Shown: in pieces, positions 7,325 through 16,779 of the stretch
How positions within the stretch are numbered: position 1 is the first letter of the stretch
Layout: each line of letters starts with the position of its first letter
Source: Methanoregula sp. PtaU1.Bin051
GTDB taxonomy: Archaea > Halobacteriota > Methanomicrobia > Methanomicrobiales > Methanospirillaceae
DNA length: 64,000 nt
Direction of reading: 5' to 3'
Assembly (NCBI GenBank): GCA_002067895.1
Contig: MVRE01000013.1
Span: forward strand, 124,001 to 188,000
The notes under the pieces: generated by a model
What the model was told of the DNA's origin: nothing
The model's input: the letters and a program-made list of their open reading frames with translations, nothing else
Database searches by the model: none
Translations under genes and position numbers: made by a program

Positions 7325-8173
7325 ATGGCTCTTTATACACACCACCTCCCGGCATGGAAGAGGGAAGAGGTCGAGGAGATAAAGAAGAATTCCGCGCAGT
7401 ATACGCTGATCGGGCTTGTCGATATGTATGGCATCCCGGCTGCACAGGTGCAGCAGATCCGGCGCAACCTTCGCGGGAAAGCGGTCATCAAGGTAGTGCG
7501 TAACACCCTCATCGAGCACGCGCTTGGAGAGATCGGCGGGAAGGTAACAGAACTCAATAAGTTCATTTCCGGCCATTCCGCGATGATCTTCACGAACGAC
7601 AACCCGTTCAAACTCTTCAAGGCACTCGAGAAGACCAAGACCAAGATGGCGGCAAAGCCCGGTGAGACCGCTCCCGAAGACATCGTGATCGAGAAAGGAC
7701 CGACAAGCTTCAAACCCGGGCCGATTGTGGGCGAGCTCCAGCAGGCCGGTATCCCGGCGGCCATCGAGGGTGGCAAGGTCAAGATCCGCGAGACCAAGAC
7801 GATTGTGAAGAAGGGAGCGGTCATCAGCAGGAAGGTCGCCGACGTGCTCATCAAGATGGACATCAAGCCGATGGACGTCGGCCTTGTCCTGCAGGCGGCG
7901 TTCTACGAGGGAGACGTCTACGAACCGTCGGTTCTCGCTATCGACGAGACCGCGATCCTCGCACAGGTCCAGCTCGCAGCGCAGCAGGCATTCAACCTGT
8001 CCGTGAACGCGGCGATCCCGACCAAGGAGACGATCGCACCGATCCTTACCAAAGCGGTACGCGAGGCACGCGGCCTTGCAATCGAGGCGGCGATCTACGA
8101 GAAGGATGTCGTGGATGCGATTATCGGTAAAGCGCAGCGCGAGAGTCTCGCGCTGAAGAACATTGTGAAATAA
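7325..8173 (+). CDS. rplP0: 50S ribosomal protein L10 (P0), short C-terminus
   Basis: At 282 residues it has the N-terminal rRNA-binding domain (A-W-K-R-E-E-V-E-E-I near the start, R-N-T-L-I-E-H-A-L) and the following helical L12-docking region. It anchors L12 dimers in the stalk that recruits translation factors. It ends at L-A-L-K-N-I-V-K and lacks the alanine-rich acidic hinge and G-L-G-A-L-F-type tip present in longer archaeal P0 proteins; the tip is found here only on L12. The gene directly abuts L1. Confidence 0.95.
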   Translation: MALYTHHLPAWKREEVEEIKKNSAQYTLIGLVDMYGIPAAQVQQIRRNLRGKAVIKVVRNTLIEHALGEIGGKVTELNKFISGHSAMIFTNDNPFKLFKALEKTKTKMAAKPGETAPEDIVIEKGPTSFKPGPIVGELQQAGIPAAIEGGKVKIRETKTIVKKGAVISRKVADVLIKMDIKPMDVGLVLQAAFYEGDVYEPSVLAIDETAILAQVQLAAQQAFNLSVNAAIPTKETIAPILTKAVREARGLAIEAAIYEKDVVDAIIGKAQRESLALKNIVK

Positions 8174-8193
8174 GAAACTGAGGTGAACAAACG

Positions 8194-8511
8194 ATGGAGT
8201 ATATCTATGCAGCACTTCTCCTGCACAAGGCAGGCAAGAAGATCGACGAGAATGGTGTCAAGGCAGTCCTGACTGCCGCAGGTGCGAAGGTTGACGAATC
8301 CAGAGTCAAGGCACTCGTTGCCGCGCTCGATGGCGTAAACATCGAGGACGCAATCAGCAAGGCAGCAGCGGCCCCGGTCGCCGTTGCGGCAGCACCAGCA
8401 GCGGCAGCACCCGCAGCAGCAGCGGCAGCCCCGGCAAAGGAAGAGAAGAAAGAGGACAAGAAGGCAGAAGAAGAGAGCGGCATGGCAGGGCTCGGTGCCC
8501 TGTTCGGCTGA
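8194..8511 (+). CDS. rpl12: 50S ribosomal protein L12 (P1/P2 type)
   Basis: The 105-residue protein shows the archaeal L12 plan: helical N-terminal dimerisation domain ([14 protein letters not shown]), alanine-rich hinge (about 60-85), acidic stretch, and the tip G-L-G-A-L-F-G that binds elongation factors. GAGGTGAA precedes the ATG. It is the last gene of the operon; a T6 run follows the stop and may end transcription before the convergent two-component genes. Confidence 0.97.
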   Translation: MEYIYAALLLHKAGKKIDENGVKAVLTAAGAKVDESRVKALVAALDGVNIEDAISKAAAAPVAVAAAPAAAAPAAAAAAPAKEEKKEDKKAEEESGMAGLGALFG

Positions 8512-8550
8512 TACCTCTTTTTTCAGTCCACTATTAAAAACGTTTTAAAT

Positions 8551-9678
8551 TCAGAGCTGTTCCCTGAAGACAAACGTCCTGCAGAGCAGGCGGTTTCCTT
8601 CGACGACCGGGGAGCTCCGGAGCGACGCCCTGATCTTAAGGCCGTACTTGTTCTTCAGCGTGATATTCCCGCTCCATGCATCCTTCGAGCGGGCGATGAA
8701 CGCATTCTTGTCGATCGCAAACGGATCGCCGGGGTTCTGGAGTTCGCTGATGTGCCTGCGGAGAACCTCTCCGGGAGCAGACCCGATCTTCTTTACAAAT
8801 GCAGCATTGACATACTCGATGGTGCCAATCGAGTCGGTGAGGACGACGATGTCGTCCATGGTGTCGATGGCCGACGACATCACGAGCAGCCGCTCCCGCT
8901 CCTTCTCAAGGCTCTTGTTGGCCTCCAGCACCTTCAGTTCTTCCTGCTTCAGCCGGGTGATGTCATTCGAGAAGACCGCAACCATCGTCACGGCACCGGT
9001 GCTGTCCATGATGGGGCAGATGTTGTTGTCGTACCACCTGCCGCCGGACTCCTCCTCGAATCGGTTCTTCTTCCCGCCCATTCCCGCCCGGATCTCCTCG
9101 GCAAGCCGGGTCGAGATCGCGCCACTTGGGATCAGTTCGAAATAGGATGTATTTACGATGTCTGCCGTCTGTTTTCCCGCACGTCGGGCGAGCGCTTCGT
9201 TCAGGGCAAGGACGGTGCCGTCACGGTCGAGGATAAAGAGGGCGTCAGTCGTGGCATTCAGGAGGGCTTCGATGGTCTGTTCGTGCTTCTTTAAATTCTC
9301 GTCAATGGCATGCTTGTACAGCGCCATGTTGATGGCGATCCGAAGCGCCTTGTCGTCAACCGGCTTGATCAGGTACCCGAAGGGGGCGGAGACCTTTGCC
9401 TTTTCCACCGTCGCCTCATCGGACTGGCCGGTCAAGAAGATGACCGGGAGGGAATACTTCCCCTGAATCTGCTCAGCCGCCTCAATCCCGTTTATGGCTC
9501 CCTTTAAGTGGATATCCATCAGCACGAGATCCGCCCGCTGTTCGCCGGCAACCTGCACTGCTGATTCGCCGGTGTCTACGACAACCGGCACATCATATCC
9601 CATATCCTGAAGCTTTGCCTGCAGGTCTGCACCGGTGATGAACTCATCTTCGACAACGAGGATACGTGCCTTGTTCAT
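8551..9678 (-). CDS. Response regulator with REC and two PAS domains
   Basis: Residues 1-120 are a receiver domain: acidic pocket E10-D11, phospho-acceptor Asp55 in L-V-L-M-D-I-H-L, Thr in F-L-T-G-Q-S, Lys in L-I-K-P-V-D. Two PAS domains follow (about 140-250 and 275-375). There is no DNA-binding or catalytic output, so phosphorylation probably changes PAS-mediated protein contacts, as is usual for methanogen regulators. The ATG at 9678 fits an AGGAG site about 10 nt upstream better than the in-frame GTG at 9687. The gene lies 5 bases after the kinase gene, and the two form a cognate pair. Confidence 0.9.
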   Translation of the reverse strand: MNKARILVVEDEFITGADLQAKLQDMGYDVPVVVDTGESAVQVAGEQRADLVLMDIHLKGAINGIEAAEQIQGKYSLPVIFLTGQSDEATVEKAKVSAPFGYLIKPVDDKALRIAINMALYKHAIDENLKKHEQTIEALLNATTDALFILDRDGTVLALNEALARRAGKQTADIVNTSYFELIPSGAISTRLAEEIRAGMGGKKNRFEEESGGRWYDNNICPIMDSTGAVTMVAVFSNDITRLKQEELKVLEANKSLEKERERLLVMSSAIDTMDDIVVLTDSIGTIEYVNAAFVKKIGSAPGEVLRRHISELQNPGDPFAIDKNAFIARSKDAWSGNITLKNKYGLKIRASLRSSPVVEGNRLLCRTFVFREQL

Positions 9679-9683
9679 GGCAA

Positions 9684-11732
9684 TCACTCTCCTTTCTGTT
9701 TCTGCGGGAATATAATCGTATAGTGTATGCCGCTCGTGGTATCGATGGTGACCGTCCCGTCGAGCTGGTGGGTGAGGCCGTGGATCAGCTGCATCCCGAT
9801 GGAACCCGACCGTTCGAGGTTTGTGCCTGGCGGTACGCCGACGCCGTTGTCGCGGTAGTCGAGGACATACTGGTTGCCTTCAAGCCTGAACGAGATCGCG
9901 ATCTCCCCTCTGCGCCCGCCAGGGAATGCGTACTTGATCGAATTCGTGATCATCTCGTTGAGGATCAGGCTGCAGGGCACCGCCTGTTCGATATTAAGAT
10001 TGACGTCCTTTGCGTCGACCTTCCAGCTGATCTGGGCCGGGTTGACGTTGAACGATTCGAAGAGGTGCGCAATTACCTTGGCGAGGTAATCGCCGTACTC
10101 GATCCTGTCGAAACTCCGGTTCTGGTACAGTTTCTCGTGGACGAGCGCGATGGACCGGACCCGGTTCTGGCTCTCGGTCAGCGTATCCTTCACCTTCGGG
10201 TCGGTCGCTTTGCGTGCCTGCATGGAGAGCAGGCTCGAGATAACCTGCAGGTTGTTCTTGACCCGGTGGTGGATCTCCTTGAGGAGGTACTCTTTCTCCT
10301 GCAGGGAAGAAGCGATCTGGGTCTCCATCTTCTTGCGTTCGGTGATGTCATGGGAGACGCCGAGCACAGCATAAGCATCACCTTTCTCGTCATATAGGGG
10401 CATGAACGTGCTGTCGAGCCAGAGGGTATCCCCGCTCCTTTCGGTCAGGCGATCCTCGCGTTTGATAATCTGCCCTGTCGCAAGGACCTGTCTTATGGGA
10501 TCAGCCTTGCCGGTCTGTTCCGGGATTCTCCGGCCGTCGCCATTTCCGCTGCCGATCACATCCCTCAGTCCCTCGCCGATCAGGGTTGATGCGAGCATGT
10601 TGGCATACAGGACCCTGTGACCGGCATCCACGATATAGATCGCATCGGGAGAGCTCTCGGTAAGGATGCGGTACTTCTGTTCGCTCTGCTTCAGTGCGTC
10701 CTCCGCTTTTTTCCGCTCCGTGATGTCACGGATAATCGCCTGGACTGCAATCCTGCCATCGAGCTCGATCCTGGTGTAACTGGCTTCTGCGTCGAACTCA
10801 TGCCCGTCCAGCGTCTTGTGCTTCCAGGCAACGATCTGGGTGGTACCGCCAAGAGCTTTTGCGAGCAGTTCCTGGGCTTTCTCTTGCGATTCCCTGCCAT
10901 CAGGCTGGAGCGGCGGGGAGAGATCTTCGATCTTCTTATGCACGATCTCATCCTTGGTCCCCCCAAACAGGTGCTGCGCCCGCACGTTGCAATCGGTAAA
11001 CTGTCCGTCGCGGATGATCAGGATTGCATCATAGGTCGACTCGAACAGGGTCCTAAAACGCCTCTCCCTGTCGGTTAAGTCCTGGATCATCTTCGATCTC
11101 GTCTGCTCGACGCCGACGACGCCGAAGACCGCCATCAGGATACCAAGGAAGACGATCATGTATGAGGTCCACGAAATAATGTTCTGGCGGGCGAGCGCCT
11201 GCTCCTGGTCGAGATCCACCCCGACAAGTCCGACGCTCGTGCCGTCGCGATCCCGCACCGGGCTGTATCCCGAGATCGTTATCCCCCATGCATCGGTTGT
11301 CAGCTCCCTCTCGACCGACGTCATCTCAAATCCTGCCATCATCTCGCTGCTTGGATCCGGGTATACGTCCCCAGTAGCCGCCGGGGGCTTCTCTCCGTCG
11401 GTGTTCGGATCGATGACGAAAACAGCCCTGTCCCCCGCTTTCCGCAGGATATATATGTATTTGATTGCCGGCAGCGTTTTCTTGTACTGCCTGAGATGCT
11501 CGGAAATCGCGAGGTAGGCAGGAGTATTCTCATCGCCCGGCTGGATAGCCGCAACGGCATTCCCGTCAATCTCCTGTGCGATGATTGCCGCGATCCGACC
11601 CAGTTCGTCGCGGGTCTGGTCCTTAAGAGCGACCGTCGTCACATTGGAGATGTAGACGATGCTGCAGCCGGCAAAGATCAGGATCATCAGGAGGAGCGCC
11701 ATCGAGGTCTTGTCGGGCAGGCGGCGGACCAT
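9684..11732 (-). CDS. Membrane sensor histidine kinase (Cache-like, PAS-PAS, HisKA_2)
   Basis: The 682-residue kinase has a first membrane helix (about 10-31), an extracytoplasmic sensor domain with Cache-like features (Y-I-Y-I-L-R, then V-F-V-I-D-P-N), a second helix (about 188-210), two PAS domains (about 225-345 and 350-465), and the HisKA_2 box E-I-H-H-R-V-K-N-N-L-Q-V-I-S-S-L. The ATPase domain has N-E-M-I-T-N-S-I-K-Y-A-F, D-N-G-V-G-V-P and G-M-Q-L-I. It senses an external small molecule of unknown identity and should phosphorylate the downstream REC-PAS-PAS protein. Confidence 0.92.
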   Translation of the reverse strand: MVRRLPDKTSMALLLMILIFAGCSIVYISNVTTVALKDQTRDELGRIAAIIAQEIDGNAVAAIQPGDENTPAYLAISEHLRQYKKTLPAIKYIYILRKAGDRAVFVIDPNTDGEKPPAATGDVYPDPSSEMMAGFEMTSVERELTTDAWGITISGYSPVRDRDGTSVGLVGVDLDQEQALARQNIISWTSYMIVFLGILMAVFGVVGVEQTRSKMIQDLTDRERRFRTLFESTYDAILIIRDGQFTDCNVRAQHLFGGTKDEIVHKKIEDLSPPLQPDGRESQEKAQELLAKALGGTTQIVAWKHKTLDGHEFDAEASYTRIELDGRIAVQAIIRDITERKKAEDALKQSEQKYRILTESSPDAIYIVDAGHRVLYANMLASTLIGEGLRDVIGSGNGDGRRIPEQTGKADPIRQVLATGQIIKREDRLTERSGDTLWLDSTFMPLYDEKGDAYAVLGVSHDITERKKMETQIASSLQEKEYLLKEIHHRVKNNLQVISSLLSMQARKATDPKVKDTLTESQNRVRSIALVHEKLYQNRSFDRIEYGDYLAKVIAHLFESFNVNPAQISWKVDAKDVNLNIEQAVPCSLILNEMITNSIKYAFPGGRRGEIAISFRLEGNQYVLDYRDNGVGVPPGTNLERSGSIGMQLIHGLTHQLDGTVTIDTTSGIHYTIIFPQKQKGE

Positions 11733-11836
11733 ATAGATCAGTGTTTTTCACATCATGTATTAGGGTTGGGGTTCTGCATGGCGGATCTGCTGCAGGATGA
11801 CCGACCGCTCCTGATAAAAAAAAATGCAGAAATCCT

Positions 11837-12361
11837 TCATGCGAGGAACTGGACTGCCGGATACATCTTCTGGATGAATGCAAACGCCTCTCCGCTGACA
11901 AGATACCATCCGAAGAGGAGGATAAGAATCGCAAGTTCGACCCAGAAGAGGAGGCTTGGCCCCTTGAAATCTGTTGCTAGATGGTTGATGCGCCAAGAGG
12001 ATATCGGGGCGTCTGCGATCGATACAACCCAGGCACCGATAAGGATCCACGAAAGATAGGGGAACCCGATATACCCGAGCACAGCCGGCAGGTAGATAGC
12101 GTTCAGCAGCAGACCTTTTACCGTATCCCCGTTGTAGAACTGGCCGAGCCCCATACCAATGAACGAGAAGACTCCTGCGAGGAAGGGATTCCGGAGATCG
12201 AGGACAGATCCTTCCGGGAGAGTTGCCATCTTCGTCGGATCAGTCTCGGCGCCGCGGAGCTCGAACCTCTTATGACAGGCACGGCAGAAAAAGTCCTCGG
12301 ATGTGGTGACCGATCCGCAATACGGGCAGGTCCGTTCGACTGGCTCCGAGTTTACGGGCAT
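11837..12361 (-). CDS. Zinc-ribbon plus TM2-like membrane protein
   Basis: The 174-residue protein starts with a zinc ribbon (C-P-Y-C-G then C-R-A-C, residues 13-32) followed by hydrophobic segments. A-G-V-F-S-F-I-G-M-G-L-G-Q-F-Y-N-G resembles the TM2-type membrane module, in which a glycine-rich hairpin precedes a second helix. Four membrane segments are likely in total. The combination is common in archaea, but no biochemical role is established. It is a single gene upstream of the kinase operon on the same strand, about 100 bases away. Confidence 0.75.
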   Translation of the reverse strand: MPVNSEPVERTCPYCGSVTTSEDFFCRACHKRFELRGAETDPTKMATLPEGSVLDLRNPFLAGVFSFIGMGLGQFYNGDTVKGLLLNAIYLPAVLGYIGFPYLSWILIGAWVVSIADAPISSWRINHLATDFKGPSLLFWVELAILILLFGWYLVSGEAFAFIQKMYPAVQFLA

Positions 12362-12450
12362 TAGTACAGAGTGTTTCTTTTAATGATCTGATAAAAGGGT
12401 TCCGGGGGGCATGAAGACAGTCACCGACTCGTGTGATCGTACCAGATCTC

Positions 12451-13446
12451 TCAGGCCGGGACTGCGATATAAATACCGTGTTTTGCTGATACGATCTTCA
12501 CGCGGACGTTGCCCTTCTCCCGGTCGCAGTTCAGCACAGACACAACCCGGTCCTTTGCAACGCCAATCATCTCACCGTTCAGCCAGCCGGGCGCCCGGAT
12601 CTCAACGGTTGTCTTCTCCCCTTTCTCGAAACATTTCTTAACCATCGGGCGCCGGACTGTTCCAAAGTCCTGCGGTCTGATGATCAGCCGGAAGTTATAC
12701 TCCTTCTCCCACGGCTTGAGCGACCTGTTATAGAACTGCCACCAGCTCTGTACCTTTATGCCTCTTGGTGTCCTGCCGTACCGGTAGCGTTCGAACTTCT
12801 GGATCCCGAGCGCAGGGAAACGTCTCCCTGCCCCAATCTCCCGGGCGAATTGGATGATCCTCGGGATTTCGGCATCGTTGATCCCAGGCAGGAAGACCGG
12901 GGCGATTAAGAGATCGATCCGGCTCTTTGCGATCTCTCGTGCGGCATTAATAACCCTTGTCACATCAAACCACGGCACGCCGGATAGCTGGCGGGCAAGA
13001 TCCGGGTCGATGGCATGAAGAGAGAGGTTGATCCGGTCGAGTCCGGCAGATTCGAGCGATCGTATCGTGTCAGCGGTGAGAAGGGTACCGTTTGTCTGCA
13101 TCGATACCGTCACCACCTCATGAATCGCACGAAGGTCGGCGATAAGCCCGGAAAGTTCCTTATAAAGCATCGGTTCCCCCGGGGAATCAATGTGGCACTC
13201 GACACCGTCGCCCTTGAACCGGGCGATCTCCTTTACATACGACACGATATAATCCCGGCTGACCTCGTAGCTCGTTGCCCGTGTCCTTGAAGCCGGCCCG
13301 GCGTCGACAGAGCAGAACGGGCAGTTCAGGTTGCAGCCGCAGGACGGGCGCACCTGCAGAAGGCTTGTCCCGCGATCAATGATGCCAAAATAGAGTGAAC
13401 CTAAAAGGGGGATACCGGAATCTTCCGTGATGCGGATATGGGTCAT
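12451..13446 (-). CDS. Radical SAM protein with C-terminal TRAM-like domain
   Basis: The 331-residue enzyme has the [4Fe-4S]-binding C-x3-C-x2-C motif at about residues 38-45 (C-N-L-N-C-P-F-C) and the G-E-P-M-L SAM-contact segment near 90. The core is followed by a small beta domain at about 265-331 (V-E-I-R-A-P-G-W-L-N-G-E-M-I-G-V-A) like the TRAM RNA-binding fold. That points to RNA or tRNA modification, but the reaction is unknown. Archaeal homologues are usually annotated only as radical SAM protein. Confidence 0.85.
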   Translation of the reverse strand: MTHIRITEDSGIPLLGSLYFGIIDRGTSLLQVRPSCGCNLNCPFCSVDAGPASRTRATSYEVSRDYIVSYVKEIARFKGDGVECHIDSPGEPMLYKELSGLIADLRAIHEVVTVSMQTNGTLLTADTIRSLESAGLDRINLSLHAIDPDLARQLSGVPWFDVTRVINAAREIAKSRIDLLIAPVFLPGINDAEIPRIIQFAREIGAGRRFPALGIQKFERYRYGRTPRGIKVQSWWQFYNRSLKPWEKEYNFRLIIRPQDFGTVRRPMVKKCFEKGEKTTVEIRAPGWLNGEMIGVAKDRVVSVLNCDREKGNVRVKIVSAKHGIYIAVPA

Positions 13447-13500
13447 GCTGAAAGATATGAGCCCGCGTAACCGTTGATCAGCAGCCCAGAGCGGGAAGGG

Positions 13501-13920
13501 TCATACGCGTTCGCCCCGGATCCGGTATCCCTGCCATGCGCCGCCCCCGCCTGCCTTCTGTATACCCATCTGTGCGAGTACGAATTCGAATGAAGGCTGG
13601 TCAGCAACACCCCGTCCTTTCTGCCGGCAGTAGGAGACAAAGGATTCGTACATCCTGGTGTCCGTGATAGACGAGGCCGGGTCGGGTATGAGCATCTCCT
13701 CGTGGAACTTCCAGATTCCCTCAAACTCCGCGTCTTCCGCAAGAAGCGGTTTTAAGAGGGACTGATCAACGCGTTCCTCGGCGTCCTGCGCCTTTGCGAC
13801 CTTCTCAAGGTCATGATAATAGTCCTGGACGAGGCACAACCCCTGCCGGAGGTCGGTGAGCTCCTTTTCGAGGCCTGCAATCTTCACGCTTTTCTCTTTT
13901 ACAGGATCTTCTGGCTCCAT
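13501..13920 (-). CDS. Hypothetical coiled-coil protein
   Basis: The 139-residue soluble protein has an N-terminal coiled coil (about 8-60, rich in K, E and L) and a compact C-terminal half with Y-E-S-F-V-S-Y-C-R-Q-K-G and a glycine-rich G-A-W-Q-G-Y-R-I-R-G end. The C-terminal part recalls the winged-helix tails of phage D5-type primase/helicase proteins, but this is weak. AGGTGGGAG before the ATG supports the start. It lies between hypF and the radical SAM gene, with about 55-base gaps on each side. Function unknown. Confidence 0.65.
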   Translation of the reverse strand: MEPEDPVKEKSVKIAGLEKELTDLRQGLCLVQDYYHDLEKVAKAQDAEERVDQSLLKPLLAEDAEFEGIWKFHEEMLIPDPASSITDTRMYESFVSYCRQKGRGVADQPSFEFVLAQMGIQKAGGGGAWQGYRIRGERV

Positions 13921-13976
13921 GCTCTTGCTCCCACCTTTGGTCTGTCAGGAGAAAAACTTCTTGGGTAGCCGGCATC

Positions 13977-16220
13977 TCAATCCCGCCGGCGCAGGAGGGC
14001 ACCGGCCCAGACGCACTGGCCGAAAGAGACGCAACCATCCCCGAGGGGATATTCCCTGTTGAGAATGCAGTCAAGCGAGGCGGCTGCGACTTCCGCCCGG
14101 ATAGTCTCGCGGATGCTGTGGTTGTAGGCAACCCCGCCGCTCAGCGCCACTGTACGGATGCCATGCTTCTGCGCCGCGTTGATGGCAAGCCGAGCGATAC
14201 CCCGGGCAAGATTGTACTGGAACGAGGCGGCTATGTCAGATACAGCCCGACGGCTGCCCGGCCGAGCGTCCCGCAACCGGGCGAGTGCGGCCTCCATGAG
14301 GGCCCGCGAGGAGAGCACCTCCACGCCGCCATCAGTCTTCGTGACGAGATCCCAAAGCTCCGGTTTCCCGGCAGCTGCCGCAGATTCGAGCTTCATGGCA
14401 GGCTCTCCGTCATACGTCCGCTCGCGGCAGATGTTTAGGAGTGCTGATGCTGCGTCTAGCACCCTGCCGGTGCTGCTTGTCTTTGCGACATTGAATCCGG
14501 TTGCGACCTGTTTTTTGAGGATTCCCAGCTCGATTCCGGACCACCCACGGGAAGAGAGCAGCGCAAGGATCTCTTCCTCTGGGAGGATCCCGTATAGCAT
14601 CCGTTCTGGGAACCGGGTAGCAAGATCGCCGCCTGGCATATCCACCAGTTCTAGGTGCGCTACCCGTTTAAGGTCGGGGATCTGCCCGCAGAAAACCTCC
14701 CCGCCCCAGACCGAACCGTCGTCACCATAGCCTACACCGTCAATAGCGATCCCGATACAGGGTTCGGTTGTCGTCGCCGCGATGTGGGCGCGGTGGTGCT
14801 GAACCGGCACCCGCTCGATGGAGCGGTCCTCCGACAGCTCCTGCGCGAACCGTGTCGAGAGGAACTGCGGGTGAAGGTCATGGGCGACGACTTCGACCTT
14901 CGCCCCGAGGAGCCAGTGCAGCCGTGCAACTGTCTCCTTCAGATACTCGAGCGTCGAAGGGTTTCGTACATTTCCTACATGGGGGGAAGTAACGGCGAAT
15001 CCGTCCCTGTATAACGTGGCGTTCGCATTCAGTTCCGGCCCGACACCGAGGATCGTACGGTTCCCGAGATCGACTGCCACGCGCTTCGGGGCTATACCGC
15101 GTGAGAGGCGAATGATATAACCATCCCGGATTACTGAATCATCGCACCGGTTTACAATCGTCCTGTCATGGGTCAGGAAAAAGTCCACGCTGCCGGAGAG
15201 TTTCGCCATCGCCACATCGATATCCGTGATCATCGGGTAACCGGGCATGTTGGCGCTTGTCATAATCAGGAGGGGATTTTTAAGGCGGGAGAAAAGTAGG
15301 TGGTGCAGGCCGGTGTATGGGAACATACAGCCGAGGGTATGGAGACTGCTGATGCCTGTATGGGCCGAGGGGTCCCGCTTCTCAAGGACGACGATGGGGT
15401 GGACCGGGCTTAAGAGCGCCCTTCTCTCATCATCTGAAACGAGGGCAATCCGGTCGATGGCATCGGGGCGGACCATCACGGCAAACGGCTGCTCGATCCG
15501 GCCTAGTCTCCGTTTCAGTTCCCCGGCCGACCTCTCGATACAGCCGATATGGAACCCTCCAAGCCCCCGGATCGCGAGAATCCGTCCCGTGTCAAGCAGC
15601 GATGCGGCCTCGTCGATAATATCGCAGCAGTCCACGATCCTGCCCTCCTGATCGTACAGCCTGAGCTGCGGACCGCAGGACGTGCAGGCAATCGTCTGGG
15701 CATGGTGCCGCCGGCAGCCGGGGTCGGTGTACTCCGCTGCGCAGGCAGGACACATCGGGAATGCGGACATCGACGTGCGTTCCCGGTCGTACGGAAGGCT
15801 TTCAATGATACTGTATCTCGGGCCGCAGTTTGTACAGGATGTTGCCCAGTACTTCTCGTACCGCCCTCCGACTCTGAAAATATCAGCGATGCATGCGTCG
15901 CAGATCGCGACATCGGGAGGGATCATGCCGGACAGGGCGCCTTCTGTGCTTCTGAGGATTGTAAAACCGGAGCCGACCGGCTCTTCGAGGTCTTGAACAG
16001 CGATCGAATCGATTCGGGCGAGCGGGGGGCCCTGCCGGAGCGCAGCGACGAATTCCCCGAATCGTTCTCCTGAGGCATGGATCGCCACCTCGCTTCCGAG
16101 ATTTTTTACCGTCCCGCTGATTCCCAGTTCCTGCGCTTTTGCATAGACAAATGGCCTGAACCCCACGCCCTGGACGATGCCCCGCACGATGATCGTGCCA
16201 TTTTTGCGCCCGTCTCCCAC
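13977..16220 (-). CDS. hypF: Carbamoyltransferase HypF
   Basis: The 747-residue protein has every HypF module in order: acylphosphatase domain (G-I-V-Q-G-V-G-F-R-P-F-V-Y, about 10-95), two C-x2-C zinc-finger pairs (about 108-190), a YrdC-like domain (about 205-390), and a Kae1-like domain with H-H-R-A-H-I-A-A and S-G-G-V-A-Y-N near the end. HypF makes the carbamoyl group that becomes the CN ligands of [NiFe]-hydrogenases, acting with HypE, which is not in this window. It supports a hydrogenase-dependent methanogen. The start lies about 25 bp from a TATA box, consistent with a leaderless mRNA. Confidence 0.96.
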   Translation of the reverse strand: MGDGRKNGTIIVRGIVQGVGFRPFVYAKAQELGISGTVKNLGSEVAIHASGERFGEFVAALRQGPPLARIDSIAVQDLEEPVGSGFTILRSTEGALSGMIPPDVAICDACIADIFRVGGRYEKYWATSCTNCGPRYSIIESLPYDRERTSMSAFPMCPACAAEYTDPGCRRHHAQTIACTSCGPQLRLYDQEGRIVDCCDIIDEAASLLDTGRILAIRGLGGFHIGCIERSAGELKRRLGRIEQPFAVMVRPDAIDRIALVSDDERRALLSPVHPIVVLEKRDPSAHTGISSLHTLGCMFPYTGLHHLLFSRLKNPLLIMTSANMPGYPMITDIDVAMAKLSGSVDFFLTHDRTIVNRCDDSVIRDGYIIRLSRGIAPKRVAVDLGNRTILGVGPELNANATLYRDGFAVTSPHVGNVRNPSTLEYLKETVARLHWLLGAKVEVVAHDLHPQFLSTRFAQELSEDRSIERVPVQHHRAHIAATTTEPCIGIAIDGVGYGDDGSVWGGEVFCGQIPDLKRVAHLELVDMPGGDLATRFPERMLYGILPEEEILALLSSRGWSGIELGILKKQVATGFNVAKTSSTGRVLDAASALLNICRERTYDGEPAMKLESAAAAGKPELWDLVTKTDGGVEVLSSRALMEAALARLRDARPGSRRAVSDIAASFQYNLARGIARLAINAAQKHGIRTVALSGGVAYNHSIRETIRAEVAAASLDCILNREYPLGDGCVSFGQCVWAGALLRRRD

Positions 16221-16243
16221 AAAACCTTATTGAATTTCGCGGC

Positions 16244-16251
16244 GATATAAG
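16244..16251 (-). promoter_or_regulatory. TATA box for hypF in a short divergent spacer
   Basis: GATATAAG (CTTATATC on the minus strand) sits in a 46-bp spacer between hypF and the divergent regulator. Its distance to the hypF ATG (about 27 bp from the box centre) predicts a nearly leaderless hypF transcript. The same box may serve the plus strand, which would then start close to or just after the GTG at 16267. Confidence 0.5.
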
Positions 16252-16266
16252 TATAGGGTTTTTGCC

Positions 16267-16779
16267 GTGCCGGGCCATATCAGGATAGTTAATGATCCCG
16301 TGGAACTCGTTCCGCTTCTCATGACATTCAACGACCCTTCTTTCAAGCGGGTCTATGAAATTTTGAGCAAATCGTGGTTAACCGAGGACGAGATCTCCTC
16401 ACAGGTCGACTCCGACAGCGTTGCCGTCTGCCTCAAGATCTTAAAGAAAGGGAACCTTGTCGAAGAGCAGTGGCGGATGCCCAAGCGCGGGGAAAAACCG
16501 TGCAAGGAGTACAGGGCAACCTACAACAAGTTCCGGGCCAATTTCCAGTGTAATCTGCAGGACCTTTCTGATATCCTGTACCTTTCTCTCTCCAATGATG
16601 AGAATCTCCGGATTCTGGTCGACCAGATCGAGGGGGAATTGGCCGGTGGGAGCAGCTCAATCAATGACCTCTCGCGCCGGTTCGGCGTCAGCCCTGTCTT
16701 TATCAAGGGGCTCGCAAAACGGATCCCCCATCTCGATGTGAAGGGGCAGGGGCTGGTGCGGATTGACTCCGGGCGCTAA
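16267..16779 (+). CDS. ArsR-like winged-helix regulator
   Basis: The 170-residue protein has an N-terminal winged helix: L-M-T-F-N-D-P-S-F-K-R-V-Y-E-I-L, helix L-T-E-D-E-I-S-S-Q, then C-L-K-I-L-K-K-G-N-L-V. The middle and C-terminal regions contain a second helix-turn-helix-like segment (D-L-S-R-R-F-G-V-S-P-V-F-I-K-G-L). It starts at GTG 16267; an in-frame GTG at 16299 or ATG at 16321 is possible given the TATA position. It is the first of a three-gene overlapping operon with another HTH protein and a helicase, suggesting coordinated control of that helicase. The DNA target is unknown. Confidence 0.75.
   Translation: MPGHIRIVNDPVELVPLLMTFNDPSFKRVYEILSKSWLTEDEISSQVDSDSVAVCLKILKKGNLVEEQWRMPKRGEKPCKEYRATYNKFRANFQCNLQDLSDILYLSLSNDENLRILVDQIEGELAGGSSSINDLSRRFGVSPVFIKGLAKRIPHLDVKGQGLVRIDSGR

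Noticed and set aside
7121-8215. 364-codon minus-strand frame
   Set aside because: It is a GC-driven shadow of L1 and L10 with no ribosome-binding site.
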